Positions 42,350 to 52,747 of a stretch of 64,000 bases of DNA are shown piece after piece. Source of the stretch: Inediibacterium massiliense (lineage in GTDB: Bacteria > Bacillota > Clostridia > Peptostreptococcales > Thermotaleaceae); assembly GCF_001282725.1 (NCBI RefSeq), contig NZ_LN876587.1, forward strand, positions 1,049,695 through 1,113,694. Direction: 5' to 3'. Both the position numbers and the translations under genes were made by a program. How positions within the stretch are numbered: position 1 is the first letter of the stretch; each line of letters opens with the position of its first letter. Under the pieces are notes generated by a model. That model worked only from the letters and a program-made list of their open reading frames with translations, was not told where the DNA came from and searched no databases.

Positions 42350-43723
42350 ATGAAAAAAACTGATTTATTAGTTATAGGTGGAAGTGCAGGAGGAATATTA
42401 AGTGCCAATAGTGCTAGGAAGGCTTATGGAGATATTAAAATTACTATAATCCGCAATACCCCAACAGTAATGGTACCTTGTGGCATCCCATATATTTTTG
42501 GAACATTAAAAGATACAAATAAAAATATGATTCCTGATGGAATGGTAACCAACAATGACATTGATTTGATCATTGATGAAGTAATCAAAATTGATAGAGA
42601 AAACCAGGTAGTTCAAACACAGAATGATGAATATATTCAATATAAAAAATTAATTATTGCTACAGGCTCTACTCCTGTTATTCCAACATTTATCCCCGGA
42701 CATGATTTAGAAAATGTTTACACCATTTTAAAAAATCAATCTTACTTAAAAAATATATTAGAAAAAACACAAAATGCCCAAGATATTGTGATTGTAGGTG
42801 GAGGATTTATAGGTGTAGAATTTGCTGAACAAATGAGAAATCTAGATAAAAATATAACATTAATTGAAGTAGCCGATGCATGTTTATGGCAGGCTTTTGA
42901 TAAATCCTTTACAGATGAAATTGAAGGAGTACTAAAAGAAAATGGCATTACAATAAAAACAAATACTAAAGTAGAAAAAATATTAGGTAATGGTAAAGTA
43001 GAGGAAGTTCAATTAGATAGTGGAGAAAAAATCAAAACCGATTTAGTCATATTATCCATGGGTGTAAAACCAAATACAAAACTAGCTAAAGACGCTGGAA
43101 TTCAATTAAATGAAAAAGGTGCCATTTTAGTGGATCAATATACTAAAACTTCTGATCCAAATATATTTGCCGTTGGAGACTGTGCAGATAAAAAATGTTT
43201 CTTTACAGGAAAAGACATACCAGTACTCTTGGCTTCTACTGCTGCCACTGAAGCAAAAATAGCTGGTTATAACGCTTTTGAATTAAGATTAATTAGACAA
43301 AACAAAGGGACAATTAGTGCATTTTCCACTCAAATTTTTGGTAGAACTTATGCTGCAGCAGGAATGACAGAATCAAAAGCCAAAGAAGAAGGATTTAGTT
43401 TAGTGGTAGGAAACTTTTCTACTTTTGACAAACACCCTGGTTCTTTACCAAATACACAAAAAATAAACATCAAACTAATTTTTTCGAAATCCTCAGGAAT
43501 CATTTTAGGAGCTCAGATTTCAGGAGGAGACTCAGTCGGTGAAATGATCAATATTATAAGTCTGGCTATACAAAAAGAACTTACAATGTCTGAACTAACT
43601 ACTTTCCAAGTAGCAACACATCCTTTGATTTCAGCATCACCTATTGCTTATCCTATTAATGCAGCATCTATGGATGCCTTTTCTAAAAATTGTAAATACT
43701 TAAATGAAGACTTTCAAATATAA
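42350..43723 (+). CDS. CoA-disulfide reductase / NADH oxidase-type flavoprotein
   Basis: ATG 42350 follows AAAGGGGAATGT; a longer frame from 42308 has no site. The 457-residue protein has an FAD motif VIGGSAGG, the single redox Cys C44 in VPCGIPY, an NAD motif IVIVGGGFIGVEFAEQM and the FAD end FAVGDCAD, then a dimerisation domain. This is the CoADR/Nox group that reduces CoA disulfide, persulfide or O2 with NAD(P)H. No rhodanese domain is attached. ArsR control suggests a role in reactive sulfur or redox stress. Confidence 0.85.
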   Translation: MKKTDLLVIGGSAGGILSANSARKAYGDIKITIIRNTPTVMVPCGIPYIFGTLKDTNKNMIPDGMVTNNDIDLIIDEVIKIDRENQVVQTQNDEYIQYKKLIIATGSTPVIPTFIPGHDLENVYTILKNQSYLKNILEKTQNAQDIVIVGGGFIGVEFAEQMRNLDKNITLIEVADACLWQAFDKSFTDEIEGVLKENGITIKTNTKVEKILGNGKVEEVQLDSGEKIKTDLVILSMGVKPNTKLAKDAGIQLNEKGAILVDQYTKTSDPNIFAVGDCADKKCFFTGKDIPVLLASTAATEAKIAGYNAFELRLIRQNKGTISAFSTQIFGRTYAAAGMTESKAKEEGFSLVVGNFSTFDKHPGSLPNTQKINIKLIFSKSSGIILGAQISGGDSVGEMINIISLAIQKELTMSELTTFQVATHPLISASPIAYPINAASMDAFSKNCKYLNEDFQI

Positions 43724-43727
43724 ACAT

Positions 43728-43765
43728 AAAAACTACTCCTTTTTCATTTTGAAGGAGTAGTTTTT
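43728..43765. terminator. Bidirectional terminator
   Basis: AAAAACTACTCCTT (43728-43741) pairs with AAGGAGTAGTTTTT (43752-43765). It separates the convergent flavoprotein and prfC genes. Confidence 0.85.
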
Positions 43766-43787
43766 GTTTTCTTCTAAATTTGTATTA

Positions 43788-45392
43788 TTACTTTCTTATA
43801 CTAATCATACTGGACTCTAATTGAACATCCTTATTTCTATCTTCAAATGTTTGAATAACCCATTCATTGTTGAATAAAACAACTGGATTTTCATCTTCAT
43901 CAAATACTAAAAGCGTATCCATTGGAAGAGAAAACTTTTTATCTTTTACATCTTCACCTTTAATCCATCTTGCATAACGATAAGATAAATTTTCTCTAAT
44001 AAGATCTACACCATATTCATTTTTTAATCTATATTCTAACACTTCAAATTGTAGTACTCCTACAACACCAATAATCAGTTCTTCCATCCCTATGTCTGCT
44101 CTTTTGAATACTTGTATCGTACCCTCTTCAGCTAATTGTGTGATCCCTTTTACAAATTGCTTTCTCTTTAAAGCATTTTTAATATACACCTTTGCAAAAT
44201 GTTCTGGAGAAAACATAGGAATACCTTCATATTCTACATTTAATTTATCTTCACACACCGTATCTCCTATTTTAAAAATCCCTGGGTCATGAATTCCTAT
44301 AATATCTCCTGGAAATGCTGATTCTACAATCACTCTATCTTGTGCTAGAAATTGTTGTGGTTGTGCTAATTTGATTTTTTTATTTCCTTGCACATGATTT
44401 ACAGCCATTCCCTTTTCAAACTTTCCTGAACAAATTCTCAAAAATGCAATACGATCACGATGTGTAGGATTCATATTGGCTTGAATTTTAAAAATAAATC
44501 CTGAAAAGTTTTGTTCTTCTGGTGAAATAAGTCCTTTATTGCTATTTCTAGGACTAGGAGGTCTTGTCATATTCAAGAAAGCTTTTAAAAATGGTTCCAC
44601 TCCAAAATTAGTGATTGCACTTCCAAAAAATACAGGAGTTAAATCCCCTTTCAAGATCTCATCCAAGTTAAACTCATCTCCTGCAATATCAATGAGTTCT
44701 AATTCCTCCATCAATTGTTCGTATAAATCATCACCTAAAATGGTAGGTAACTTTGGATCATCTAAAGATATAGTTTGTAACTCTGATATAGACTGTCCAC
44801 GATCTCCTTCTGAAAAAATTTCTACTTGTTTTTTAAATCTATTATAAACACCCTTAAAATTTCTTCCTGATCCTATAGGCCAATTGGCTGGATAAGATTT
44901 TATCCCTAGATTGGTTTCAATATCTTCTAATAATTCAAATGGATCTCTTCCTTGTCTATCTAATTTGTTAATGAAAGTAAAAATCGGAATTCCTCTCATT
45001 TTACAAACTTTAAATAATTTTTTTGTTTGATCCTCAATCCCTTTTGCAGAATCTACTACCATGACAGAACTATCTGCTGCCATAAGTGTTCTATAAGTAT
45101 CTTCACTAAAATCTTGATGTCCTGGAGTATCTAATATATTGATATAATATCCATCATAGTTAAATTGGAGAACACTAGATGTAACAGAAATTCCTCTTTG
45201 TTTCTCAATTTCCATCCAGTCAGAAACTGCATGTTTTTGAGATTTTCTTGATTTTACAGTTCCTGCTGTTCTGATCGCTCCACCATATAATAAGAATTTT
45301 TCAGTTAAAGTAGTTTTCCCAGCATCAGGATGGGATATAATTGCAAAAGTTCTTCTTCTTTTCACTTCATCTATGAATTGTTTATTGTCCAT
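43788..45392 (-). CDS. prfC: Peptide chain release factor 3
   Basis: The 534-residue translational GTPase has G1 SHPDAGKTT, the switch GISVTSSVLQF, G3 DTPGHQDFSEDTYR and G4 NKLDRQGRDP, all RF3-specific in detail. RF3 removes RF1/RF2 after peptide release. Length matches the family. ATG 45392 follows AAGAGGAATG. It is monocistronic, with a terminator just downstream. Confidence 0.95.
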   Translation of the reverse strand: MDNKQFIDEVKRRRTFAIISHPDAGKTTLTEKFLLYGGAIRTAGTVKSRKSQKHAVSDWMEIEKQRGISVTSSVLQFNYDGYYINILDTPGHQDFSEDTYRTLMAADSSVMVVDSAKGIEDQTKKLFKVCKMRGIPIFTFINKLDRQGRDPFELLEDIETNLGIKSYPANWPIGSGRNFKGVYNRFKKQVEIFSEGDRGQSISELQTISLDDPKLPTILGDDLYEQLMEELELIDIAGDEFNLDEILKGDLTPVFFGSAITNFGVEPFLKAFLNMTRPPSPRNSNKGLISPEEQNFSGFIFKIQANMNPTHRDRIAFLRICSGKFEKGMAVNHVQGNKKIKLAQPQQFLAQDRVIVESAFPGDIIGIHDPGIFKIGDTVCEDKLNVEYEGIPMFSPEHFAKVYIKNALKRKQFVKGITQLAEEGTIQVFKRADIGMEELIIGVVGVLQFEVLEYRLKNEYGVDLIRENLSYRYARWIKGEDVKDKKFSLPMDTLLVFDEDENPVVLFNNEWVIQTFEDRNKDVQLESSMISIRK

Positions 45393-45575
45393 GTTTTCAT
45401 TCCTCTTTAAGTAAATTTTTAACTCTTAAATTTTATCTTTTTATTTGTTTTATGTCAATTTTTATTATTTTTAGCAATCCTCTATCATTATATTTCTATC
45501 TTATTAATAATTGCCTTCTTTTTTGTATTTATGCTAAAATAGTCATAGAAATACTATATTTTAGGAGTGCTGATC

Positions 45576-46709
45576 ATGACAAAACAAATACTAAAAGTCC
45601 ATAATAAATCAGATCGACCTGATAATATTGTTCAAAAAGAAAATCAACTGATTGAAAAATGTATAGAGATAGAAAAAAAACTTCCTAACTTTATGAAGGA
45701 TTTTTTTATTTATCTTAAAAATGGTGTTGCACTATCTACTAGACATGCTTATTTACAAGATATCCTCTTTTTCTGTAAATACCTTATATTAGAAACTAAT
45801 CTTACAAAAGCTTCAGAAACAGAAGAAATCTCTCAAGATGACTTTAATAATATTAAAGCAAGAGATATCAATAGATTTATAGGAGATTATTGTACAAGAT
45901 ATACAATTGAAGAAAATGGAACTCCTACGATTATGGAAAATCATAATAGGGCCCTAGCAAGAAAGAAATCTTCTTTGACTGTATTATTCAAATATTTGTT
46001 TAGGGATGAAATGATAAAAGAAAATATTACAGATGGACTCAACCCCATTCGTCTTCCAAAACCTCAGCCAGATGCTATTAAAAAGCTAGAAATTGATGAA
46101 GTGGCAAAAATGTTAGATGTAGTGGAATCAGGAGTAGGTCTTACAGAAAAAGAACTTATTTATTGGGAAAAAACAAAGCTTCGGGACAAAGCTATATTGA
46201 TTTTATTTGTTACATATGGACTCAGACTTAAAGAATTACAACAACTAAATATTTCTTCTTTTAATTTTAATCGAGGAGATTTTAAGATCTATAGAAAACG
46301 TGGAAAAGAAGTAAATATGCCTTTGAATCATTCTGTTGAAAAAGTAATTAAGGATTATATTTCTCTTGAAAGAGCTTCTGATGATCAAATCTCAGAAGAA
46401 TATAAAGATGCACTTTTTTTATCTCTTCAAAAAACAAGAATAACTGAAAAAGCCATTCGTCAATTAGTAAAAAAATATACTTCCATTGCTTTAGGAACAA
46501 CTCCTTCAAATGGATATAGTCCCCATAAATTAAGAGCTACTGCTGCTACTTCTTTGATTCAAAATGGCTTTTCGATCTATGATGTACAAAATCTATTAGA
46601 TCATGATAATGTAACAACTACTCAATTGTATGCTGCTCATAAAAAGAATGTAAAACGTGAAATTGTAGATCAATTTGAATGGTTAGAAGAATATGATCAT
46701 AAAAAATAG
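45576..46709 (+). CDS. xerS: Tyrosine recombinase XerS-like
   Basis: ATG 45576 is 8 bases from TAGGAG. The 377-residue protein is longer than XerC/D, as expected for the single-recombinase XerS type. The catalytic set is complete: Arg in YGLRLKELQQL, Lys in YRKRGKEV, His/Arg in SPHKLRATAAT, His in LLDHDNVTT and Tyr in TQLYAAH. XerS of streptococci and lactococci resolves chromosome dimers at difSL with FtsK. No dif-like site was seen beside the gene. A terminator follows. Confidence 0.85.
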   Translation: MTKQILKVHNKSDRPDNIVQKENQLIEKCIEIEKKLPNFMKDFFIYLKNGVALSTRHAYLQDILFFCKYLILETNLTKASETEEISQDDFNNIKARDINRFIGDYCTRYTIEENGTPTIMENHNRALARKKSSLTVLFKYLFRDEMIKENITDGLNPIRLPKPQPDAIKKLEIDEVAKMLDVVESGVGLTEKELIYWEKTKLRDKAILILFVTYGLRLKELQQLNISSFNFNRGDFKIYRKRGKEVNMPLNHSVEKVIKDYISLERASDDQISEEYKDALFLSLQKTRITEKAIRQLVKKYTSIALGTTPSNGYSPHKLRATAATSLIQNGFSIYDVQNLLDHDNVTTTQLYAAHKKNVKREIVDQFEWLEEYDHKK

Positions 46710-46733
46710 TCCTTTTAAATAGGACTATTTTTT
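46703..46733 (+). terminator. Terminator after xerS
   Basis: AAAATAGTCCT (46703-46713) pairs with AGGACTATTTT (46721-46731), with further T. The stem reaches back over the stop codon. Confidence 0.8.
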
Positions 46734-46816
46734 ATGATATAGTATGTAATTATGTGTTTTATATGATTAAAAATATTTAAATTTATTCTATATTGATATA
46801 CTACTCGGAATTTATT

Positions 46817-47116
46817 CTACTCTATTGGTATTTTTATAATTTGGCCAGGATAAATTTCTAAAGAATTCATTTCATTTATAATACTAATTTCATGAAGAGT
46901 TTTTCGAACATCTTTATTCTTAGGAGTAAATTGTTTTGCCAAATTCCATAAAGTATCTCCATATTTTATATGAACCTCTACATACCTTATGTCTTCCTCC
47001 TTTTCTATATTTGCTTTTACTGTGATCATAAAAACTAAAGACACTAGAAAAATCACTATGATAATAATCATCATACTATGTAATGGATTTTGCACATAAA
47101 AATTTTTTGTTCTCAT
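46817..47116 (-). CDS. yneA: YneA-like SOS cell-division inhibitor (LysM domain)
   Basis: Start 47116 follows CGAGGTGATAG. The 99-residue protein has one N-terminal membrane helix (MMIIIIVIFLVSLVFMI) and a C-terminal LysM domain (HIKYGDTLWNLAKQFTPK, MNSLEIYPGQIIKIPI), exactly the YneA layout. YneA delays division during DNA damage. It is divergent from lexA with three LexA boxes between them, as in Bacillus. The longer upstream frame overlaps those boxes and is not coding. Confidence 0.85.
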   Translation of the reverse strand: MRTKNFYVQNPLHSMMIIIIVIFLVSLVFMITVKANIEKEEDIRYVEVHIKYGDTLWNLAKQFTPKNKDVRKTLHEISIINEMNSLEIYPGQIIKIPIE

Positions 47117-47127
47117 ATCTATCACCT

Positions 47128-47210
47128 CGAACACTAGTTCTTTTTTATCATTGTAACAGAACAAATGTTCTTTGTAAATACTATTTACAAAATTTCCGAA
47201 CAGACGTTTG
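47128..47210. promoter_or_regulatory. Three LexA (DinR) boxes
   Basis: Matches to the CGAAC-N4-GTTCG consensus: CGAACACTAGTTCT (47128-47141), AGAACAAATGTTCT (47158-47171) and CGAACAGACGTTTG (47197-47210). The first two flank the yneA-like promoter and the third is nearer lexA. They make both genes SOS-inducible. Confidence 0.88.
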
Positions 47211-47263
47211 ATATTCATAGTGTTGTATGTTATAATAAAAAAAAACATTGTGAGGTGCTTTTT

Positions 47264-47872
47264 ATGGCGCAAAATTTAACAAAACAACAAGAAAAAATAT
47301 TGAATTATATAAAAACTATTGTAAGTACAAAAGGATATCCCCCTTCAGTAAGAGAAATTTGTGCAGCTGTAGGTTTAAAATCTACTTCTACTGTCCATAG
47401 TCATTTATCTAATCTTGAAAAAAACGGATATATTAGAAGAGATCCTACAAAACCTAGAACCATTGAAATATTAGAAGAAGATGGAATCCATAGAAAAGAA
47501 ACTGTAGATATTCCTATCGTTGGAAAAGTTACTGCTGGAGAGCCCATCTTAGCTGTACAAAATATTGAAGATGCATTCCCTGTTCCTGCAGAATTTTTAG
47601 ATCACCATAATTATTTTATGTTAACCGTAAGGGGAACAAGTATGATTAATGCAGGAATATTAGATGGAGATTATGTCTTAGTCAAACAAAAAAGTACAGC
47701 TGAAAATGGAGAAATTGTAGTAGCACTCTTAGAAGACGAAGCCACTGTAAAAAGATTTTTTAAAGAAAAAGACTGCATAAGACTGCAGCCTGAAAATCCT
47801 TCTATGTCTCCTATTCTTACTAAAGATGTAACTATATTAGGAATCGTAAAAGGAGTATTTAGAAAATTATAG
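47264..47872 (+). CDS. lexA: LexA repressor
   Basis: ATG 47264 follows GTGAGGTGC; a longer frame has no site. The 202-residue protein has the winged-helix domain ([23 protein letters not shown]), the self-cleavage bond A91-G92 in VTAGEP, nucleophile S126 in RGTSMINAG and K163 in EATVKRFF. It represses SOS genes until RecA-triggered cleavage. Three boxes upstream show autoregulation. Confidence 0.97.
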   Translation: MAQNLTKQQEKILNYIKTIVSTKGYPPSVREICAAVGLKSTSTVHSHLSNLEKNGYIRRDPTKPRTIEILEEDGIHRKETVDIPIVGKVTAGEPILAVQNIEDAFPVPAEFLDHHNYFMLTVRGTSMINAGILDGDYVLVKQKSTAENGEIVVALLEDEATVKRFFKEKDCIRLQPENPSMSPILTKDVTILGIVKGVFRKL

Positions 47873-47907
47873 TATAGAAAAAAATAATGTGGACATACTT
47901 TGAATAT

Positions 47908-47976
47908 GAGAATAAGATGAACAAATATTTTAGTCCCCCTTTAATATTTGACTTTTCATCCTATTCTCTTTTTTTA
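47908..47976 (+). terminator. Terminator after lexA
   Basis: GAGAATA and GATGA (47908-47920) pair with TCATC and TATTCTC (47956-47968) with one mismatch, followed by seven T. Confidence 0.7.
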
Positions 47977-48018
47977 ATATTTTATAAATCTAAAATCATT
48001 TATAAATAAGTTCAATAT

Positions 48019-50031
48019 TTAAATTCTAAACTGTTTGATCAGCACTTCTAGTTCTTCTGCAATTTTTGCTAACCCTTCACTAGAATTTGCAATTTCTTCA
48101 ATAGATGCAGACTGTTCCTCTATAGAAGCTGAGGCTTCTTGTGTTCCTGCTGCATTCTCCTCTGCTATAGCAGATAAATTTTGCATAAGATCAACTAATT
48201 TATTTTTATTCTCTGTCATGTGCCCTGCTGAGGTATTCAATTTAATAATTACATCTTTAACAGATTCAATAGCCTGTGCAATGGAATCAAATTTCACTTG
48301 CGTTTCTCCTACACTTTGCTTTTGTTGATCTGCAATTTTTTTTACTTGATTCATTCCTTCTACTGCATTTTTTGATTGTTCCTTTAACTCATCGATTACA
48401 GATTTAATTTCTTCTGTAAAACGATTAGAATCTTCAGCTAGTTTTCTGATTTCATCTGCTACTACTGCAAAGCCTCTTCCTGCTTCTCCAGCACGAGCAG
48501 CTTCAATAGCTGCATTTAAAGCTAATAAATTGGTTTGATCTGCTATACTTTGAATCATTTCACTAGCTGTTTCAATTTTTTCAGCATTTTCATTATTTCT
48601 TAAAATAATATCATATATATTTTGTGCTGCTTGATTATTTTGATCTGTATGATCTACAAGAATGCTTAATATTGAAAATCCTTCTTCTTTTTCTTTTTCA
48701 ATCACTTGAGTTGCTTGATTCAATTCTTTTAAACACTTCATGTCTTGTTCAATTAAATCATTCATTTGATCTACATGATGAGCAGAAATTTCTGTATCCC
48801 TTGCCTGATCACTAGCCCCTTTTGCGATTTCTTCTATCGTCTTTGCCACTTCCTCTGAGGCTATGGCTGATTGCTCTGTAGTCGCTGTCAATTCTTCCGA
48901 TGAGGACGCTATATACTTAGAAGATTCCGTAGTTTTTACAATAAAATCTTTAACAGCATCCTCCATTCTTTTTAGTGAATGAACCATACTACCTATTTCA
49001 TCTTTTCTATTTTCATAATTAAATTTTTTAAAACTTTCATCCGTTTGAAAATCTAAATCAGCTTGCTTATTAATGACTTTTGTAATATCTACAATTGGTT
49101 TTGAAATCGTTCCACTTACAAAATAAGTAATTACTGCTCCTATAAGAATTGCAATTGCTGTTAATATCATTAAAATATTTTGAAGATGATTTACTTCTTT
49201 TAGAACTTCTTTAGCATCTACGCTTACTATAATAATCCAAGGAGTTCCTTCTATTGGAGAAAATCCTACAATTCTATCTGCTCCGTCATAAAAATAATCT
49301 CCACTACCAGCTTCTCTTTTTAATATTTTATTTTTCATCAGTTCACTAAATTGATGAAGCTTTGGATTTTCTTTAGCATTTTCTACAATATTATCTTGTT
49401 TCATAACTAATTCTATATTTTGATTTCCTACAACAATTCCTTCATTATTGATAATACTTGTATAGCCAGTTTTTCCATAAGTTATTTTGCTTGCTATTTT
49501 ACTTAATGTATTGGCTTCTTTCACTCCATAAAATACTCCTTTGGTATTATCACTTAAAATAATAGGAGCTGTATAAGTCATCACAGGCTTATTTATTTTT
49601 TTACTAATAATCAAATCTGATGCATTCAGCTCTCCTTTTAAAGCTTTTTGAAAATATTCTCTACTACTTATATCTACTATAGTTGGTATATCTTCTAAAA
49701 GCGTACTAGATCCATTTTCATCCGCCAAACCAAACCGAAGATACCCTGTTCTTTTCGCTTCTTCTGTACAAAAAGCTATCTTTTGTTCTAAAGGAATATT
49801 TTTATCTTGTATAATTGGATTTTGAGCTAAAGAATCTACATATCTTAGGTCTACTTCAATTTCTGTTTCTATATATTTTGCATTAGCTTGTGCTATCTTC
49901 TTTAAATTTTCATGAGCATCTTTTACTAACTCTTTACTAAAGATATTCATACATACAAAGGATAGTCCTATACTTAAAATAAATATGACACAAGTAAAAA
50001 TAGCAATTAACCTAGTTTTTAAAGATTTCAT
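48019..50031 (-). CDS. Methyl-accepting chemotaxis protein
   Basis: Start 50031 is chosen for TGGAGGTAT. The 670-residue receptor has an N-terminal membrane helix, a periplasm-side dCache-type sensor (about 35-275, with [14 protein letters not shown]), a second membrane helix ([20 protein letters not shown]), HAMP, and a cytosolic signalling domain with the hairpin tip [39 protein letters not shown] (in part). The ligand is unknown; dCache sensors often bind amino acids. No flagellar genes are in the window. Confidence 0.93.
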   Translation of the reverse strand: MKSLKTRLIAIFTCVIFILSIGLSFVCMNIFSKELVKDAHENLKKIAQANAKYIETEIEVDLRYVDSLAQNPIIQDKNIPLEQKIAFCTEEAKRTGYLRFGLADENGSSTLLEDIPTIVDISSREYFQKALKGELNASDLIISKKINKPVMTYTAPIILSDNTKGVFYGVKEANTLSKIASKITYGKTGYTSIINNEGIVVGNQNIELVMKQDNIVENAKENPKLHQFSELMKNKILKREAGSGDYFYDGADRIVGFSPIEGTPWIIIVSVDAKEVLKEVNHLQNILMILTAIAILIGAVITYFVSGTISKPIVDITKVINKQADLDFQTDESFKKFNYENRKDEIGSMVHSLKRMEDAVKDFIVKTTESSKYIASSSEELTATTEQSAIASEEVAKTIEEIAKGASDQARDTEISAHHVDQMNDLIEQDMKCLKELNQATQVIEKEKEEGFSILSILVDHTDQNNQAAQNIYDIILRNNENAEKIETASEMIQSIADQTNLLALNAAIEAARAGEAGRGFAVVADEIRKLAEDSNRFTEEIKSVIDELKEQSKNAVEGMNQVKKIADQQKQSVGETQVKFDSIAQAIESVKDVIIKLNTSAGHMTENKNKLVDLMQNLSAIAEENAAGTQEASASIEEQSASIEEIANSSEGLAKIAEELEVLIKQFRI

Positions 50032-50184
50032 AATATACCTCCATTGTTTATAAGGTAGTATCAAATACAATACTACTTTTGTAATTAAAAATTTCATATG
50101 TTAAGAGTCACATAGTTCTTAAACAAGCAATCCCTCCTTTCAATATATAATTAGAAAATATTGCAACTCTTATAAATATTAGAT

Positions 50185-50420
50185 TTTAATATATTAGCAG
50201 GTTGTTGAATAACTAAAATGACCAGTAAAAAAGTCGCCCAATGTCTAGCATCATGTTACAAACCACACAAAACAATCACTAGAAAGAACGACTATAATGA
50301 TAGTAACAATTCACAAGATACTTGATAACCCTACAAGTTTCATTGGAATAAATAGCAATTCTAGAAAATAGATATTTCTAAAAAACTCTAAACTAATTAT
50401 TCAACCAGCTATATTAAAAT
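50185..50420. mobile_element. MITE-like element with imperfect terminal inverted repeats
   Basis: The left end (from 50185: TTTTAATATA, then GGTTG, then AATAA) mirrors the right end (50388-50420) with small gaps. The whole is about 235 bases, in an otherwise gene-free stretch of 650 bases (50032-50680). The TTATTCAAC-type termini recall IS ends. No transposase frame remains. The short ORF inside (MTSKKVAQ) has no ribosome site and is ignored. Confidence 0.45.
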
Positions 50421-50639
50421 TATTACATATAGTTAAATTATACAATTTTCTACAATGTTTTACAACTCGTTTTCAAAGCAATACTATATATAAAATGTAT
50501 AATTTCTATTATTTTCTTTTATTTCATCCAAGCTTATTGCCCTAAAAATCCATTTGTATTTTAAAAAACAATTGAGTATGTTACTACTATAATAGCCATC
50601 TTTCTAAATATAAATTTTTTAAAGGTGCCTAATTTTCAT

Positions 50640-50672
50640 AATAAAAGAATCAAGGGAATTTTCTCCCTTGAT
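50640..50672 (-). terminator. Terminator
   Basis: ATCAAGGGA (50649-50657) pairs with TCCCTTGAT (50664-50672). Read on the - strand it is followed by TTCTTTTATT. It ends the gene at 50681-52006. Confidence 0.6.
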
Positions 50673-50680
50673 CTAATCAT

Positions 50681-52006
50681 CTATTTTGTACTATTTTTTA
50701 TACAAAAAACTAAAAATGAGTCTGGTAATATTTTTGCATACCTTTTATATGTTATTAAATTATTATCTAAACCATACATTCTTACTTCTTTTGGAAATTT
50801 TAAAGTAAGGTATTCTACATTATTCTCTGTCCAATACTTAGACTCAACTCCTTCAATTTTCTCCTCACAAGCACCATCTATTGTAGTAATTCTATATTTA
50901 TCTTTTCCAACTTCTATAGTCAATCCATTAGCAGTGGCATAAGTCGAGTATCTAACAACTGATTTTCCAGAAGTTGTGAATCCTATATAATTTTCAGAAC
51001 ATAAATCATATATTTCATCTAGGTCTTTTTCAACATTCAAAACTGCATTGCCCCCTTGAAAATCAAGAATTATAAATACTTTTTCTTTGGTGTTCATTTC
51101 CCCTCTTTGTAGAAATAATATTCCACTTACTGTTCCTTTGTATTTTCCTTCTTTGTTTTCAAATATAGAAGATTTTTCTTGATTATCTACTGTATAAAAG
51201 TTGATTGCAAATTTGTTAGATTGAATATTTTTCAAGTAATATTTGCCATGTATATACTGTGCATATTCTGGATCATCATATGGTTTTATATTTTTTCTTT
51301 TATATATTGAATTTAACATTTTTGAATAATTGTTATAGATTATTTCTTGGAGTTCTTTTGCATCATGTTTTAAAGATACTGTATCTATAATTAAATAATG
51401 ATCTGTAATTTTAAACATATTTCCCATATATACATTATCTAGCATAAAATATCTATCATCTTTTAATTGACATAACGTTGTTATATTTCCTTTATCAAAA
51501 ACTTTAATTTGTTTCCCTATAGCCATATAGTTGAAGTCACTTTCACCATATCCCATTGTGTAATAATAACCATCAGCTATATACATACCTTTATTCCCTA
51601 TCCAAGAAAAAATAATATTATCTTTTATAGGTATTAACTTATCATTATCTACATCATAAATACTATCTTTTATAAAAATATACTTTTCATTTTCCGACCA
51701 TTGAATCAAATAGTCTTCAAAATTATATACTGAATATGGATCAGTTGATAGCTCTGAATAGTTTTCGTAGATCTCTTTTAAGGCTACGTCACTATTGTTC
51801 CTTGCCATTAGTAATAATTGATTGTTAGAAGTACAAATTATTTTATTGTAGCCACTAGGAGATGTACTTAGGATATATCCTTCAAAATTTTTATTGTGAA
51901 TTTGAGGCATTGGAGATGGTTTGTCCATTTGATTCGATTGAGACAATTTTGGATATAAAAGCAATAAACATATCACAACAGCTGCAAATATAAATATTCT
52001 TTTCAA
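50681..52006 (-). CDS. Exported or membrane-anchored protein of unknown function
   Basis: The 441-residue protein starts with a signal or anchor segment (KRIFIFAAVVICLLLLYPKL), without lipobox Cys. It then shows repeating beta-strand blocks with Trp/Tyr-rich turns (FEDYLIQWSENEKYIF, IIFSWIGNKGMYIADGYYY) that suggest a beta-propeller. No family was recognised. It is a single gene with its own terminator, on the edge of the decayed island. The start at 52006 is preceded by AGAGGTGATTC. Confidence 0.6.
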   Translation of the reverse strand: MKRIFIFAAVVICLLLLYPKLSQSNQMDKPSPMPQIHNKNFEGYILSTSPSGYNKIICTSNNQLLLMARNNSDVALKEIYENYSELSTDPYSVYNFEDYLIQWSENEKYIFIKDSIYDVDNDKLIPIKDNIIFSWIGNKGMYIADGYYYTMGYGESDFNYMAIGKQIKVFDKGNITTLCQLKDDRYFMLDNVYMGNMFKITDHYLIIDTVSLKHDAKELQEIIYNNYSKMLNSIYKRKNIKPYDDPEYAQYIHGKYYLKNIQSNKFAINFYTVDNQEKSSIFENKEGKYKGTVSGILFLQRGEMNTKEKVFIILDFQGGNAVLNVEKDLDEIYDLCSENYIGFTTSGKSVVRYSTYATANGLTIEVGKDKYRITTIDGACEEKIEGVESKYWTENNVEYLTLKFPKEVRMYGLDNNLITYKRYAKILPDSFLVFCIKNSTK

Positions 52007-52034
52007 AATGAATCACCTCTCTTTTATAAAAGAA

Positions 52035-52445
52035 TTATACAGCAACCTGGCATTGAGAGGTCGTTTTTTGTAACAAAACAATATGTATAATTTTACCATT
52101 TACTTTTTGCAAAGTAAAGCTCTTGAGTAATCCAGAAACTTTAAAGGTTAGATTGTTATCTATATTGTAACCATAGAAAACTTTGTTTTCATTTCTATCT
52201 ATATGTTCTACTTGATTTCCTTGTGTATCATAATAGAAATATTCTCTATGTCCTTCGTGATCTTTGATTTCACATACTTTACTAAAGCTATTATATAAAT
52301 ATGTTATGATATTTCCATTAGGATCTGTTGTACTTGTAATATTTCCTGCATAATCATAGGTACATTTTTCTACTCCACCCTCTAGATTAATGATTTCTTC
52401 TATTCTTCCCCAATCATCTAGTTTATAAATTGGTAGAGGAGATAT
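52035..52445 (-). pseudogene. RHS/YD-repeat protein fragment
   Basis: The frame is open without a start and carries YD repeats: KCTYDYAGNITSTTDPNGNI, REYFYYDTQGNQVEHIDR and KVFYGYNIDNN. It ends at TAA (52035-52037) after an unrelated-looking tail. It is a remnant of an RHS polymorphic-toxin gene. Its reading direction agrees with the larger RHS remnant at 54967-55727. Confidence 0.75.
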
Positions 52446-52472
52446 AAAACTTATGACTATATTAGGTTATTA

Positions 52473-52571
52473 ACTAGATCCCAGAAGTATTTTTATTATT
52501 ATAATACTGACGATCATGTTCAGAGGTGTTATTCCATTTATTTTAATATTGCTAAGAAAGAAAAAGTTTAA
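52473..52571 (+). pseudogene. Possible transposase fragment
   Basis: A 32-codon open frame without a start reads RSQKYFYYYNTDDHVQRCYS and IYFNIAKKEKV, similar in flavour to the C-terminal part of IS4- or IS1182-type transposases. It is very short, so the call is tentative. The rest of 52446-52747 holds only AT-rich DNA and the promoter of the next gene. Confidence 0.25.
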
Positions 52572-52747
52572 AGATACTACTCTATTAAGACCCTATATTT
52601 TTATAGCAAAATGGATTTTGCAGTGATGGAGGAAAATATATTAAGAATTTGTAACAATACATAATATTACATTATTTACCATATGAATATGTATATAATA
52701 TATATGACAAACATTTCTATTATAAAATTTTAAGGGGGAGAAGAAAT

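Noticed and set aside
48035-48328. 97-codon + strand frame antisense to the chemoreceptor
   Set aside because: Serine-rich shadow of the conserved signalling domain; no ribosome site.
50214-50330. Short ORF inside the 50.2-kb MITE-like element
   Set aside because: 35 codons, no ribosome site and no protein-like pattern.
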